A DNA stretch of 64,000 nt, from contig CAWIHS010000004.1 of assembly GCA_963836005.1 (NCBI GenBank), positions 558,001 through 622,000 of the forward strand, given 5' to 3'. A program made the position numbers and the translations under genes. The stretch's first letter is position 1; each line of letters opens with the position of its first letter. The stretch is from CAWIHS01 sp963836005 (lineage in GTDB: Bacteria; Pseudomonadota; Gammaproteobacteria; GRL18). The notes under the pieces are model-generated. The model saw only the letters and a program-made list of their open reading frames with translations. It did not search any database and was not told where the DNA came from. Of this stretch, positions 53,460 to 62,490 are shown piece by piece.

Positions 53460-53530
53460 TACTTAGAACAAATTTAGCTACACAAAAGCAATATTGAAAT
53501 GTTGCATGCTTGTATCGTATTGATTTGTCC

Positions 53531-53572
53531 AGGCCATAAAAAAGCAGCAATTGAGCTGCTTTTTTATGGCCT
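53531..53572. terminator. Bidirectional terminator between ilvC and the convergent hdeD-like gene
   Basis: AGGCCATAAAAAAGCAGC (53531-53548) pairs perfectly with GCTGCTTTTTTATGGCCT (53555-53572) over 6 nt. A- and T-tracts on either side let it serve both strands. Confidence 0.93.
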
Positions 53573-53585
53573 GCAGGAAATATAT

Positions 53586-54188
53586 TTATCCTGAGATCAG
53601 ATTGTTTACTGTTTGTTTAACCCGTCGCAATCTAAGGGCCAGTGAGATGAGTAGGGCTGCGGCAATAAATGCGCTAATAGCAATGATCCAGGATATCGTA
53701 ACAGCCCCTGAAGCCGGCCAGACGATCAGCACCAGACCAATAACCGCAGCGATGGCTCCAATGCTTATTATAAGATTCCTGTCGGGATCAACTTCAGTGG
53801 ATTGCCGCGCGGCTATTATCAGGCTGATCCCCTGCAACAGCGCCCATACACCGAGGATGATCATCATTAATTTTACCGTCACCCCAGGCCAGAATATCAG
53901 GATCGCACCCACGGCCAGACTGATTAATCCTGATGTCAGGTATGCATTAGATTCACGGGCGCGCATAATGCTGACCAGGCTGGTAATACCGTCAAGCAGA
54001 GCAAACAGGCCGACCAGTCGTACCAGTACTGAGAGTGTTTTATCAGGCCAGAACAATGCAGCGACACCCAGCGCCAGAGCGAGCAATCCCCTGAAAAGAA
54101 ATGACCACCATACATTGCCGAAGCGATGACCAATGTGCTTTTCTGCAATTACACTCTTAACATTCACGCGTTGTTGTTCAATAGCCAT
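53586..54188 (-). CDS. HdeD/DUF308-type membrane protein
   Basis: I use the ATG at 54188 (M-A-I-E-Q-Q-R), which has GGAG at proper spacing; the frame opens 23 codons earlier without support. The 200-residue product has six hydrophobic helices in two similar halves, with W-P-G-V-T and G-x-W-A-L-L-Q-G-I motifs of the HdeD family. E. coli HdeD helps acid resistance at high cell density; here the function is unproven. It is opposite to the ilv and pssA genes that flank it. Confidence 0.85.
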   Translation of the reverse strand: MAIEQQRVNVKSVIAEKHIGHRFGNVWWSFLFRGLLALALGVAALFWPDKTLSVLVRLVGLFALLDGITSLVSIMRARESNAYLTSGLISLAVGAILIFWPGVTVKLMMIILGVWALLQGISLIIAARQSTEVDPDRNLIISIGAIAAVIGLVLIVWPASGAVTISWIIAISAFIAAALLISLALRLRRVKQTVNNLISG

Positions 54189-54406
54189 GAGCCATATCTC
54201 CGGAAAATCAGTATAAGAATTATCATTAACCATAGCTGTTAAAATCATTCTAATCAAGCCGTTTTAAAACAACAGCTGAGCATATGTTTTAGATCTTATT
54301 CCGCCGCTCTGGAAATATAACAACCTGACCGCATCATCCTCAGAAGCGCTATCATCTTATATATATAGTGTTAGAATAGTGGTCTGTCACTAGCGAGATA
54401 AGGGTA

Positions 54407-55249
54407 ATGGAAAAAAAGCAAAATTCCGTTCAGAAGAATACCGATGACGAGAAAATTAGTAATGCTAAAACTAATGAAACATATACGAATAAAAACAATG
54501 ACATAATTGAAGAAAATTCACTCAAGCACGGCAAGAAAAGAAGCCGGGGAATCTATTTGCTGCCTAATTTGTTTACCACAGCTGCATTATTTGGCGGATT
54601 TTATGCGGTGATAGCGGCTATGCATGGCAAATTTGAAGCGGCAGCTGTGGCTATATTTATTGCCATGATACTTGATGGGCTGGATGGGCGTGTTGCCCGA
54701 ATGACCAATACGCAAAGTGACTTTGGGGCAGAATATGACAGTCTCGCGGATATGATTTCTTTCGGTGTTGCTCCTGCGCTGGTGATGTACACCTGGTCGC
54801 TTTCAATAATGGGCAAACTGGGCTGGATTGCGGCCTTTATCTATGTTGTCGGAGCCGCTCTACGACTGGCCCGTTTTAATACGAGCATAGGTCATGCCGA
54901 CAAGCGCTATTTTATTGGTCTGCCCAGTCCATCAGCAGCCGGTTTTACGGTTGGATTTGTCTGGTTATGTGTCGATTATGGGATAACCGGTGATAGTGTC
55001 AGGTATCTGACTTTTCTAATTACTGTGGCTGCGGGTGTATTAATGGTCAGCGGTGTTAAATATCGAAGTTTCAAGGATCTGGATTTGAAAAACAAGGTGC
55101 CTTTTGTCACCATACTAATCATGGTACTGATATTTATCGCGATAGTTTATCAGCCTCCCAGTGTTTTGTTTGCAGGCTTCGGGGGCTATACTTTAATTGC
55201 AGTGTTAGTGTATTTCCTGAGACTGCTGAAGAAAAAGCAGGTGGCTTGA
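54407..55249 (+). CDS. pssA: CDP-diacylglycerol-serine O-phosphatidyltransferase
   Basis: 280 residues. After a 45-residue hydrophilic N-terminal extension (Lys/Asn/Glu-rich), the protein is an integral membrane CDP-alcohol phosphatidyltransferase with the catalytic D-G-L-D-G-R-V-A-R ... E-Y-D-S-L-A-D motif near residues 86-110 and about seven helices. It makes phosphatidylserine, the precursor of phosphatidylethanolamine. This is the membrane type, not the peripheral E. coli type. It sits between ilvC and leuA, an order common in several gammaproteobacteria. Confidence 0.94.
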   Translation: MEKKQNSVQKNTDDEKISNAKTNETYTNKNNDIIEENSLKHGKKRSRGIYLLPNLFTTAALFGGFYAVIAAMHGKFEAAAVAIFIAMILDGLDGRVARMTNTQSDFGAEYDSLADMISFGVAPALVMYTWSLSIMGKLGWIAAFIYVVGAALRLARFNTSIGHADKRYFIGLPSPSAAGFTVGFVWLCVDYGITGDSVRYLTFLITVAAGVLMVSGVKYRSFKDLDLKNKVPFVTILIMVLIFIAIVYQPPSVLFAGFGGYTLIAVLVYFLRLLKKKQVA

Positions 55250-55357
55250 TGTCAGAGCTGGCAGTAGCCAAACGGAAATTTTCATTTTCCTTAAATGCAG
55301 CTATCACTGCTTTGCTGACAGGTATGCTAGAATTGAGAGTCTGTGTGGAGTTTATTA

Positions 55358-56893
55358 ATGACTGACAAATTAATTATTTTTGATACAACCCTGCGTGACG
55401 GGGAGCAAAGCCCCGGTGCCTCGATGACCCGCGAGGAAAAAATTCGTATCGCAAAAAACCTCGAACGGATGCGCGTGGATGTGATTGAGGCAGGGTTTCC
55501 TGTTGCCAGCCCGGGTGATTTTGAGTCGGTACAGGCGGTTGCTGAGAGCATTAAGGATAGCACGGTCTGTGGTCTGGCACGCGCTCTGGATCGAGACATA
55601 GACCGCGCAGGTGAAGCGTTAGCTAAGGCGAATTCAGCAAGGATCCATACCTTTATTGCCACCTCGCCAATACACATGGAAAAAAAATTGCGCATGTCGC
55701 CTGATGCTGTAGTAGAGCAGGCTGTCGCGGCGGTAAAAAGAGCCAGACGCTACACTGATAATGTTGAATTTTCCCCTGAAGATGCGGGCCGTTCGGAAAC
55801 TGATTTTCTGTGCCGGATCATTGAGTCTGTGATTGACGCTGGTGCGTCTACCATTAATATTCCTGATACCGTCGGCTACAATATACCTCATCAATTTGGC
55901 GCTTTGATAAAAAATCTCATAGAACGGATCCCTAACGCTGACAAAGCGATTTTTTCTGTCCATTGTCACAATGATCTGGGGCTTGCAGTCGCTAACTCAC
56001 TATCTGCGGTTTTAAATGGAGCCAGACAGGTTGAATGTACGATTAATGGTCTGGGTGAACGTGCAGGTAATGCTGCTCTGGAAGAAATAGTCATGACAGT
56101 GCGGACTCGTCAGGATGTATTCCCCTGTGATACGACTCTGGATACGACGCAAATAGTGCCCGCATCGCGTCTGGTTTCCAATATTACCGGATTCCCGGTA
56201 CAGCCCAACAAAGCCATTGTTGGAGCAAATGCCTTTGCGCATGAATCTGGAATTCATCAGGATGGTGTTTTAAAAAATCGTGAGACCTACGAAATCATGC
56301 GTGCTGAGGATGTAGGCTGGGGTGAAAACCGTATTGTTCTGGGTAAGCACTCAGGCCGAAATGCGCTGAAAAGTCGCTTGAAAGATCTGGGTATTGAATT
56401 CAAATCAGAAGAAAGTCTGAATCAGGCATTTGCCAGATTTAAAGATCTTGCGGATAAGAAACACGAAATTTTTGACGAAGATTTACAGGTTCTGGTATCA
56501 GAAACCACAGCTTCCTACAATCATGAACACATCAAGCTGGTTTCATTAAAAGTATGTTCCGAAACAGGAGAGGTACCATCGGCTGCATTAACTCTGAGTG
56601 TTGATGATGATGAATTAGCCACAGTAGCAGAAGGAGGCGGTCCGGTTGATGCTGCTTTCAGGGCTATAGAAAAAATTGTCGAAAGCGGTTCAGCGCTGCG
56701 ATTATATTCAGTCAATGCCATTACCAGTGGTACAGATGCGCAGGGTGATGTGACCGTCAGACTCGAAAAAGCTGGACGTATAGTCAATGGACAGGGAGCA
56801 GATACAGACATTGTCATTGCCTCCGTAAAGGCCTATCTGCATGCCCTGAATAAATTAATTCAACCCAATGAAAGAGCACATCCGCAACTGTAA
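55358..56893 (+). CDS. leuA: 2-isopropylmalate synthase
   Basis: The ATG at 55358 follows TGGAG (55346-55350) and starts the family motif (T-D-K-L-I-I-F-D-T-T-L-R-D-G-E-Q-S-P-G). Length is 511 residues. The metal site H-C-H-N-D (about 202-206), the G-E-R-A-G-N loop and the C-terminal LeuA dimer domain are present. It condenses acetyl-CoA with 2-oxoisovalerate, the first leucine-specific step, and the C-terminal domain binds leucine for feedback. Confidence 0.96.
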   Translation: MTDKLIIFDTTLRDGEQSPGASMTREEKIRIAKNLERMRVDVIEAGFPVASPGDFESVQAVAESIKDSTVCGLARALDRDIDRAGEALAKANSARIHTFIATSPIHMEKKLRMSPDAVVEQAVAAVKRARRYTDNVEFSPEDAGRSETDFLCRIIESVIDAGASTINIPDTVGYNIPHQFGALIKNLIERIPNADKAIFSVHCHNDLGLAVANSLSAVLNGARQVECTINGLGERAGNAALEEIVMTVRTRQDVFPCDTTLDTTQIVPASRLVSNITGFPVQPNKAIVGANAFAHESGIHQDGVLKNRETYEIMRAEDVGWGENRIVLGKHSGRNALKSRLKDLGIEFKSEESLNQAFARFKDLADKKHEIFDEDLQVLVSETTASYNHEHIKLVSLKVCSETGEVPSAALTLSVDDDELATVAEGGGPVDAAFRAIEKIVESGSALRLYSVNAITSGTDAQGDVTVRLEKAGRIVNGQGADTDIVIASVKAYLHALNKLIQPNERAHPQL

Positions 56894-56911
56894 CCCGTAT
56901 TTCTGTATAAA

Positions 56912-57805
56912 ATGACACGTGCAAACTTCCTTCGACAGCATTACCTGGATGCCATTGGCGTACAGACCTGGGTGTTAAAATCCAGCTCCGGGCTGACAGA
57001 ACCAGCATCGATTATAGTGTCAGCACAGCTAAAGAGCACTGCTCAGCAACAACCACTGCAAGATGCAGTGAAAACCACAAACTTCAAAAATGTTAAGCCA
57101 ACGCATGAATCTCATGTTCGATCTAATAGTCTGCAGCACATTGCTGCCTCGCAACAGAGCAAACAGCTGAAATCAGCTGTTCAAAATGCTGAACAGCTAA
57201 TCACAGACAAGGTTGCGGAAAATACATCTCAGACAAAAAATTCTGCACTTGAAGAAATTACTGCTGCAGTCACTAAATGTAATAAATGTCCAAAACGTAA
57301 CAGTCGTCTTCAGGCGCTTGCTGGGCAAGGTCAACAGCATAAGGCGGATGTTTTTTTTATTACCGAACCTCCTTCCGCCGAAGAAGACAGAATCGGGGTT
57401 TACTTTCCCGATCGGGCAGGTATTTTAAGTCAGGCAATGCTGCAAAGTGTTGACTTAAGCGATCACTACTATATTAGCGGATTATTAAAGTGTCATAGTA
57501 TGCAGCAATTTGTCGCAGGTGAAGATGAAATCAAGCAATGTTTTTCATTTTTAGCGTCCCAGATCAGTATCTTGAAACCAAAGCTGCTGGTGTCTTTCGG
57601 GCGTTTACCGGCACAATATTTACTGCACACGAAGCAAAGTTTTAACGAATTGATTAATCAGGTTCATGAAGTTGAAATTGCAGGTGCTAGCTACCCTTTA
57701 ATCGTTAGTTGTCATCCAGGCTTTTTGCTGCGTAATCCGCAATATAAAAAACAGAGTCTACGTGATTTACTGCTGATAAAGCAGTTAATTTCCGCACGCC
57801 GGTAG
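56912..57805 (+). CDS. Uracil-DNA glycosylase-like protein with long disordered N-terminus
   Basis: 297 residues. About 110 Gln/Ser/Lys-rich residues with no evident fold precede a family-4/5-like UDG domain: C-N-K-C near 127 (candidate cluster ligands), F-I-T-E-P-P-S-A-E-E-D near 148, F-P-D-R-A-G near 168, and C-H-P-G-F-L-L-R-N near 269. The usual catalytic segments are modified, so activity is uncertain. It lies 18 bp after leuA and 10 bp before rimI, the place where such genes are often found in gammaproteobacteria. Confidence 0.7.
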   Translation: MTRANFLRQHYLDAIGVQTWVLKSSSGLTEPASIIVSAQLKSTAQQQPLQDAVKTTNFKNVKPTHESHVRSNSLQHIAASQQSKQLKSAVQNAEQLITDKVAENTSQTKNSALEEITAAVTKCNKCPKRNSRLQALAGQGQQHKADVFFITEPPSAEEDRIGVYFPDRAGILSQAMLQSVDLSDHYYISGLLKCHSMQQFVAGEDEIKQCFSFLASQISILKPKLLVSFGRLPAQYLLHTKQSFNELINQVHEVEIAGASYPLIVSCHPGFLLRNPQYKKQSLRDLLLIKQLISARR

Positions 57806-57815
57806 TTGAATATCC

Positions 57816-58295
57816 ATGATGGAGATAAAAACCCGCAATACTGCAACATTGGCTCAGCATATGCGGCCGATGACAAGATTTGACATCCCTCCAGTCATGG
57901 CAATCGAAATGCAGGCTTATGAATTTCCCTGGACAGAAGGCATTATGACGGATTGCCTGCGCGTTGGCTACCACTGTTTTGTCTACGAAGTGGATAGTGA
58001 AATCCGTGCTTATGCGATTTTAAGTATTGTGCTGGATGAAGCGCATCTGCTCAATATTTGTGTCGCCCCTGAGTTTCAGAATCAGGGGCTGGGTTTAACC
58101 CTGATGAACTATCTGATGGACTTTACCCGAACACGTAAAGTCAGGACACTGTACCTTGAAGTCAGAATGTCTAACAGGTCCGCCATACATTTATATCAAG
58201 CAATGGGCTTTAATGAAATTGGCGTGAGAGAAAATTATTATCCAGCCAGAAAAGGCAGAGAGGACGCCCAGATTTTTGCCTGTGAACTTGTTTAA
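57816..58295 (+). CDS. rimI: Ribosomal protein S18-alanine N-acetyltransferase
   Basis: 159 residues. GNAT fold with E-F-P-W-T near 41 (family hallmark), the acetyl-CoA loop Q-N-Q-G-L-G near 89, E-V-R-M-S-N-R-S-A near 112, and the R-E-N-Y-Y-P near 139 typical of RimI. It acetylates the N-terminal alanine of S18. Two adjacent ATGs (57816, 57819) are equally plausible. Confidence 0.92.
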   Translation: MMEIKTRNTATLAQHMRPMTRFDIPPVMAIEMQAYEFPWTEGIMTDCLRVGYHCFVYEVDSEIRAYAILSIVLDEAHLLNICVAPEFQNQGLGLTLMNYLMDFTRTRKVRTLYLEVRMSNRSAIHLYQAMGFNEIGVRENYYPARKGREDAQIFACELV

Positions 58296-58318
58296 ACTGT
58301 TAATTTATTGGATTCAAT

Positions 58319-59899
58319 ATGAGTGATTTTTTAGCTGAAATAAACAGGCGAAGAACCTTTGCCATTATTTCTCACCCGGATGCAGGTAAAACTACGCTGA
58401 CAGAAAAACTGCTGCTGTATGGAGGCGCAATTCAGATGGCAGGAACGGTTAAAGGTAGAAAAGCTGCCAGACATGTAACTTCAGACTGGATGGAAATGGA
58501 GAAGGAAAGAGGCATTTCAGTCACTTCTTCTGTGATGCAGTTTCCTTACAAAAATTGCATTATTAATCTCCTGGATACCCCGGGACACGAGGACTTTTCG
58601 GAAGATACCTACCGGACCCTGACTGCGGTTGATTCTGCATTGATGGTTATTGATGTCGCCAAGGGTGTTGAACAGCGTACCATTAAACTCATGGAAGTAT
58701 GCCGTTTACGTGATACTCCCATATTAACCTTTATCAACAAACTGGATCGGGAAGGACGTGATGCTATTGAATTAATGGATGAAGTAGAAACCATACTGAA
58801 TATAGCCTGTGCACCTATCACATGGCCCATAGGAATGGGCCGTAGCTTTAAGGGTGTTTATCATCTGTATAATGATCAAATCCATTTCTTCAGTGCCAGC
58901 CATGGCGGAAAAATACAGACAGGTGAAATGGTCCAGGGCCTGGATAATCCGCGTCTGGATGAATTACTCGGTGATCAGGCTGAAGAATTAAGGGATGAGA
59001 TTGATCTGGTTCGCGGCGCCAGTAATGAATTTGATCTGGAATTGTTTCTGGCAGGTGAAATAACACCGGTGTTTTTTGGTTCCGCTATTAACAATTTTGG
59101 TGTCGATGAAATGCTTGATGCTTTTACTGAATATGCTCCTGCTCCGCAGAATCGTCAAACGCTCACTCGCCTGGTGCATGCTAAGGAAGAAAAAATGACT
59201 GGATTTGTATTTAAAATTCAGGCGAATATGGATCCTCAGCACCGCGATCGCGTGGCCTTTATGCGCATTTGTTCAGGTCAGTATAACAAAGGTATGAAAA
59301 TGCGTCAGGTGCGTATTGGCAAAGATATTCAGATTGCCAATGCCATTACTTTTATGGCACAGGATCGTTCGCATGTTGAAACAGCTTTTGCCGGAGACAT
59401 TATTGGTCTGCATAATCATGGCACCATTCGTATCGGAGATACTTTTACCCAGGGTGAAGAATTAAAGTTTACCGGGATTCCCAATTTTGCACCTGAATTA
59501 TTCCGCCGTGCCCGGCTTAAAGATCCTCTGCGTATGAAAGCTCTGTTGAAGGGTCTGGAACAGCTTAGCGAAGAGGGTGCGACTCAACTTTTCAAGCCGC
59601 TAAATAATAACGATTTGATCCTGGGTGCCGTGGGTATACTGCAGTTTGATGTAGTTAAAGAGCGCTTGAAAACTGAATACAAGGTAGATTGCGTGTTTGA
59701 AAATGTCAATGTACAGACAGCCCGATGGGTCATCTGTGAAGATGAAAAAAAACTCACTGAATTCAAAAATAAACTGAGTAACAATCTGGCGATTGATGGC
59801 GGCGGAGATCTGGCCTATATTGCCCCAACCCGTGTTAATCTCGATCTGGCAATGGAGCGCTGGCCTGAAATCAAGTTTCAGGCCACCAGGGAACATTAA
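58319..59899 (+). CDS. prfC: Peptide chain release factor 3
   Basis: 526 residues, the standard RF3 length. G1 I-S-H-P-D-A-G-K-T-T (about 17-26), G3 D-T-P-G-H-E-D (about 86-92) and G4 N-K-L-D (about 140-143) are present, as is the RF3-specific R-R-T-F-A-I start. RF3 is a translational GTPase that removes RF1/RF2 after termination. It follows rimI by 23 bp. Confidence 0.97.
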   Translation: MSDFLAEINRRRTFAIISHPDAGKTTLTEKLLLYGGAIQMAGTVKGRKAARHVTSDWMEMEKERGISVTSSVMQFPYKNCIINLLDTPGHEDFSEDTYRTLTAVDSALMVIDVAKGVEQRTIKLMEVCRLRDTPILTFINKLDREGRDAIELMDEVETILNIACAPITWPIGMGRSFKGVYHLYNDQIHFFSASHGGKIQTGEMVQGLDNPRLDELLGDQAEELRDEIDLVRGASNEFDLELFLAGEITPVFFGSAINNFGVDEMLDAFTEYAPAPQNRQTLTRLVHAKEEKMTGFVFKIQANMDPQHRDRVAFMRICSGQYNKGMKMRQVRIGKDIQIANAITFMAQDRSHVETAFAGDIIGLHNHGTIRIGDTFTQGEELKFTGIPNFAPELFRRARLKDPLRMKALLKGLEQLSEEGATQLFKPLNNNDLILGAVGILQFDVVKERLKTEYKVDCVFENVNVQTARWVICEDEKKLTEFKNKLSNNLAIDGGGDLAYIAPTRVNLDLAMERWPEIKFQATREH

Positions 59900-59943
59900 T
59901 GCTTTACCAGAGTCATAACAACATCTAGCCTACAGGAACAATT

Positions 59944-60723
59944 ATGAAACATATATTTACTTTACTTTTCTTGCTCTTTATCTCCAGCCTGGTTCAGGCC
60001 GCGGTAAAAACTGAAACTATTGAATATAAAGAGGGTGATCAGACATTTAGCGGTTATCTGGCTTTTGATGACAGTATTACTGGCAAACGCCCAGGTGTGC
60101 TGGTGGTTCATGAATGGTGGGGATTAAGTGATTATGAAAAACGCCGTGCGCATATGCTGGCTGAACTGGGTTATACCGCATTTGTTGTAGATATGTATGG
60201 TAAAGGCAAACTGACCGATAAAGCTGAACAGGCAAAAGCCTGGATGCAGGAAGTCACAACAGATATTGACTGGTGGCGTGAGAGAGCGCTGCTGGGGCTA
60301 AATGTATTAAAAAACCATAGTCTTGTTGACGCTGATAAAGTTGCAGCCATAGGTTACTGTTTTGGCGGTGGTACTGTTCTGCAAATGGCATACGGCGGAG
60401 CTGATGTAAAAGGGGTCGTCAGTTTTCATGGTTCGTTACCTGTTGCTGAAGAGGAAAGCTTTGGAAAAATCAAACCCAGAATCCTGGTTTTACATGGCAA
60501 TGCGGATGGTTTTGTGTCGCGCGATATCGTCAATCAGTTTCAGCTAGCACTGGATCAAGCACAGGCTAAATGGGAGATGATCACTTATGGTAATACAAAA
60601 CATAGTTTTACTAATCCTAAAGCTGACAGCAGAGGCATTCCCGCATTGAAATATGATAAATATGCCGATGAAAATTCATGGCAAGCAATGCATACATTTC
60701 TGCAGCTGCTGTTTAAGTCATAA
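59944..60723 (+). CDS. Exported dienelactone-hydrolase-family protein
   Basis: 259 residues with a signal peptide (cleavage near V-Q-A-A, residue 20). The alpha/beta-hydrolase triad reads C139 (G-Y-C-F-G-G), D188 (H-G-N-A-D-G) and H220 (T-K-H-S-F), the Cys-Asp-His set of dienelactone hydrolases. H-E-W-W-G-L near 56 forms the oxyanion region. Periplasmic members are common in gammaproteobacteria; the substrate is unknown. Confidence 0.88.
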   Translation: MKHIFTLLFLLFISSLVQAAVKTETIEYKEGDQTFSGYLAFDDSITGKRPGVLVVHEWWGLSDYEKRRAHMLAELGYTAFVVDMYGKGKLTDKAEQAKAWMQEVTTDIDWWRERALLGLNVLKNHSLVDADKVAAIGYCFGGGTVLQMAYGGADVKGVVSFHGSLPVAEEESFGKIKPRILVLHGNADGFVSRDIVNQFQLALDQAQAKWEMITYGNTKHSFTNPKADSRGIPALKYDKYADENSWQAMHTFLQLLFKS

Positions 60724-60787
60724 TAGATATAATCCGCTGTTAAATACGGCAATATTGGTTAAGTTAACAATACGCCAGAGGAAATTA

Positions 60788-60868
60788 ATGTCACAGGCAG
60801 AATGCCGGTGCGAGTCCTTTAACATCAAGCAGATTCGCATATCTGCAGCAGCTCTTAAAGGGCGATAA
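60788..60868 (+). CDS. Possible 26-residue small protein
   Basis: An ATG at 60788 with a very good CAGAGGA ribosome site opens a short frame (M-S-Q-A-E-C-R-C-E-S-F ... A-L-K-G-R) that stops 23 bp before the carboxypeptidase ATG. Two closely spaced Cys and a basic end are its only features. It could be a genuine micropeptide or a leader that affects the next gene, which itself lacks a good ribosome site. Confidence 0.3.
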   Translation: MSQAECRCESFNIKQIRISAAALKGR

Positions 60869-60891
60869 TAGATGATTTTTGTTCCCTGCCA

Positions 60892-62433
60892 ATGACTAGA
60901 AATGTATTAGATGTGATGAATCATAAAACTGCCTATCAACGCTTAGAAGAAAAATTCGAGCGTCTCTACCAATTGCGTCACCTTTGTTCCATGGCACATT
61001 GGGATATGGCAACCATGATGCCATCTAGCGGCAGTGAAGCTCGCGCCAATGCACTGGCTGAAGTTAATCTGATGATGAATAATCTGCTCAGTGAAACTGA
61101 AACCGCAGACCTGATTCATGCAGCAGAAGCAGGCAGTGATAATTTATCTGCATGGCAGCAAGCGAATCTGCGCGAGATGAAACGCAAGTGGCAAAATGCT
61201 ACCAGTGTCTATAGTCAATTGATTAAAGAAAAAACCCTGGCCGGCTCTCAGTGTGAAATTGCCTGGCGTACCCTGCGTGCTGAAAATAACTGGAGTGATT
61301 TTCAGCCTTTGCTCGAACAGGTGATTAAACTGACTATCGAAGAAGCTCAGCAGCGCAGCGAAGTGTTAGGGCTGAAACCGTATGATGCTTTACTCAATCT
61401 CTATGAACCGGGCCAAAGCAGCACCGCTATTGATAAGATCTTTGTTCAGCTGAAAGAATTTCTGCCTGAATTTATTATTCAGGTAGAGGCTATGCAGGCT
61501 GAGGAAACAGTACTTCCTGTAACGGGCCCATTTACAATCGAACAGCAAAAACAACTTGGGTTGAAATTAATGCATCAGGTCGGCTTTGATTTTAACCATG
61601 GACGACTGGATGTCAGTCACCATCCATTTTGCGGCGGAGTACCCGAAGATGTTCGTATTACGACACGTTACAGCGAGCATAATTTTACTGAATCCATGAT
61701 GGGTGTTTTGCATGAAACTGGACATGCAAAGTATGAACAGGGCCTGCCTGCTGACTGGCTGTCCCAGCCTGTCGGTGAGGCCAGGGGTATGGGGATGCAT
61801 GAAAGTCAGAGTTTGTTTCAGGAAATGCAGGTTTCCCGCAGTCGAGCATTTATTGAATATGCTGCACCGCATATTCGCGAAGCACTCGCCCCACAGGAAC
61901 AGAAGCATGAACAGCAGTGGAGCGCCGAGAATCTTTATCTGCTGAATAACCGGGTTAAAGCAGATTATATTCGAATTAATGCAGATGAAGTGACCTATCC
62001 ATTGCACGTTATTTTACGCTATGAAATAGAAAAAGATCTGATTGAAGAAACAATCAGGGTAGCTGATCTGCCAGACGTCTGGGATGATAAAATGCAGCAA
62101 TATCTCGGGCTTTCAACCCGGGGTAATTATAAAGACGGCTGTATGCAGGATATCCACTGGAGCGACGGCAGCCTTGGGTATTTCCCAACTTACACATTGG
62201 GCGCCATGAATGCTGCGCAAATTTATCATGCGGTAAAACAGTCAATCCCTGATCTGCAACAGCAAATATCACAGGGTGATTTTGACGCCTTAAACCAATG
62301 GCAAAGAGCCCACATCTGGTCACAGGGCAGTTTCTATAGCATAGATGAATTAATGCAGCATGCAACGGGTGAAACACTTCAGGCAGAGTATTTTATAACT
62401 CATCTTAATTGCAGATATCTGCAAAATTACTGA
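60892..62433 (+). CDS. Carboxypeptidase Taq, M32 family metallocarboxypeptidase
   Basis: 513 residues. Zinc-binding H-E-T-G-H near 275 with downstream H-E-S-Q-S (near 304), both hallmarks of M32, and the N-terminal Y-x-x-L-E-E-K-F helix. M32 enzymes remove C-terminal residues from peptides in the cytoplasm. The start may instead be the ATG at 60916 (M-N-H-K-T-A-Y-Q-R-L), which fits homologues better; neither has a strong ribosome site. Confidence 0.93.
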   Translation: MTRNVLDVMNHKTAYQRLEEKFERLYQLRHLCSMAHWDMATMMPSSGSEARANALAEVNLMMNNLLSETETADLIHAAEAGSDNLSAWQQANLREMKRKWQNATSVYSQLIKEKTLAGSQCEIAWRTLRAENNWSDFQPLLEQVIKLTIEEAQQRSEVLGLKPYDALLNLYEPGQSSTAIDKIFVQLKEFLPEFIIQVEAMQAEETVLPVTGPFTIEQQKQLGLKLMHQVGFDFNHGRLDVSHHPFCGGVPEDVRITTRYSEHNFTESMMGVLHETGHAKYEQGLPADWLSQPVGEARGMGMHESQSLFQEMQVSRSRAFIEYAAPHIREALAPQEQKHEQQWSAENLYLLNNRVKADYIRINADEVTYPLHVILRYEIEKDLIEETIRVADLPDVWDDKMQQYLGLSTRGNYKDGCMQDIHWSDGSLGYFPTYTLGAMNAAQIYHAVKQSIPDLQQQISQGDFDALNQWQRAHIWSQGSFYSIDELMQHATGETLQAEYFITHLNCRYLQNY

Positions 62434-62490
62434 TCATATCTCTACTCAGAGTAGATTTAAAATGCTGCATCATTTAAGCGTTAAATACAG

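Noticed and set aside
53551..54129. 192-codon plus-strand frame opposite the HdeD-like gene
   Set aside because: The minus-strand frame has the membrane-protein pattern and a ribosome site; the plus-strand product is an Arg/Ser/Thr-rich shadow that also overlaps a terminator.
60810..60826. tRNA or riboswitch hint (GGTGCGAGTCC)
   Set aside because: No cloverleaf or paired arms could be built around it, and a short frame with a ribosome site covers it.
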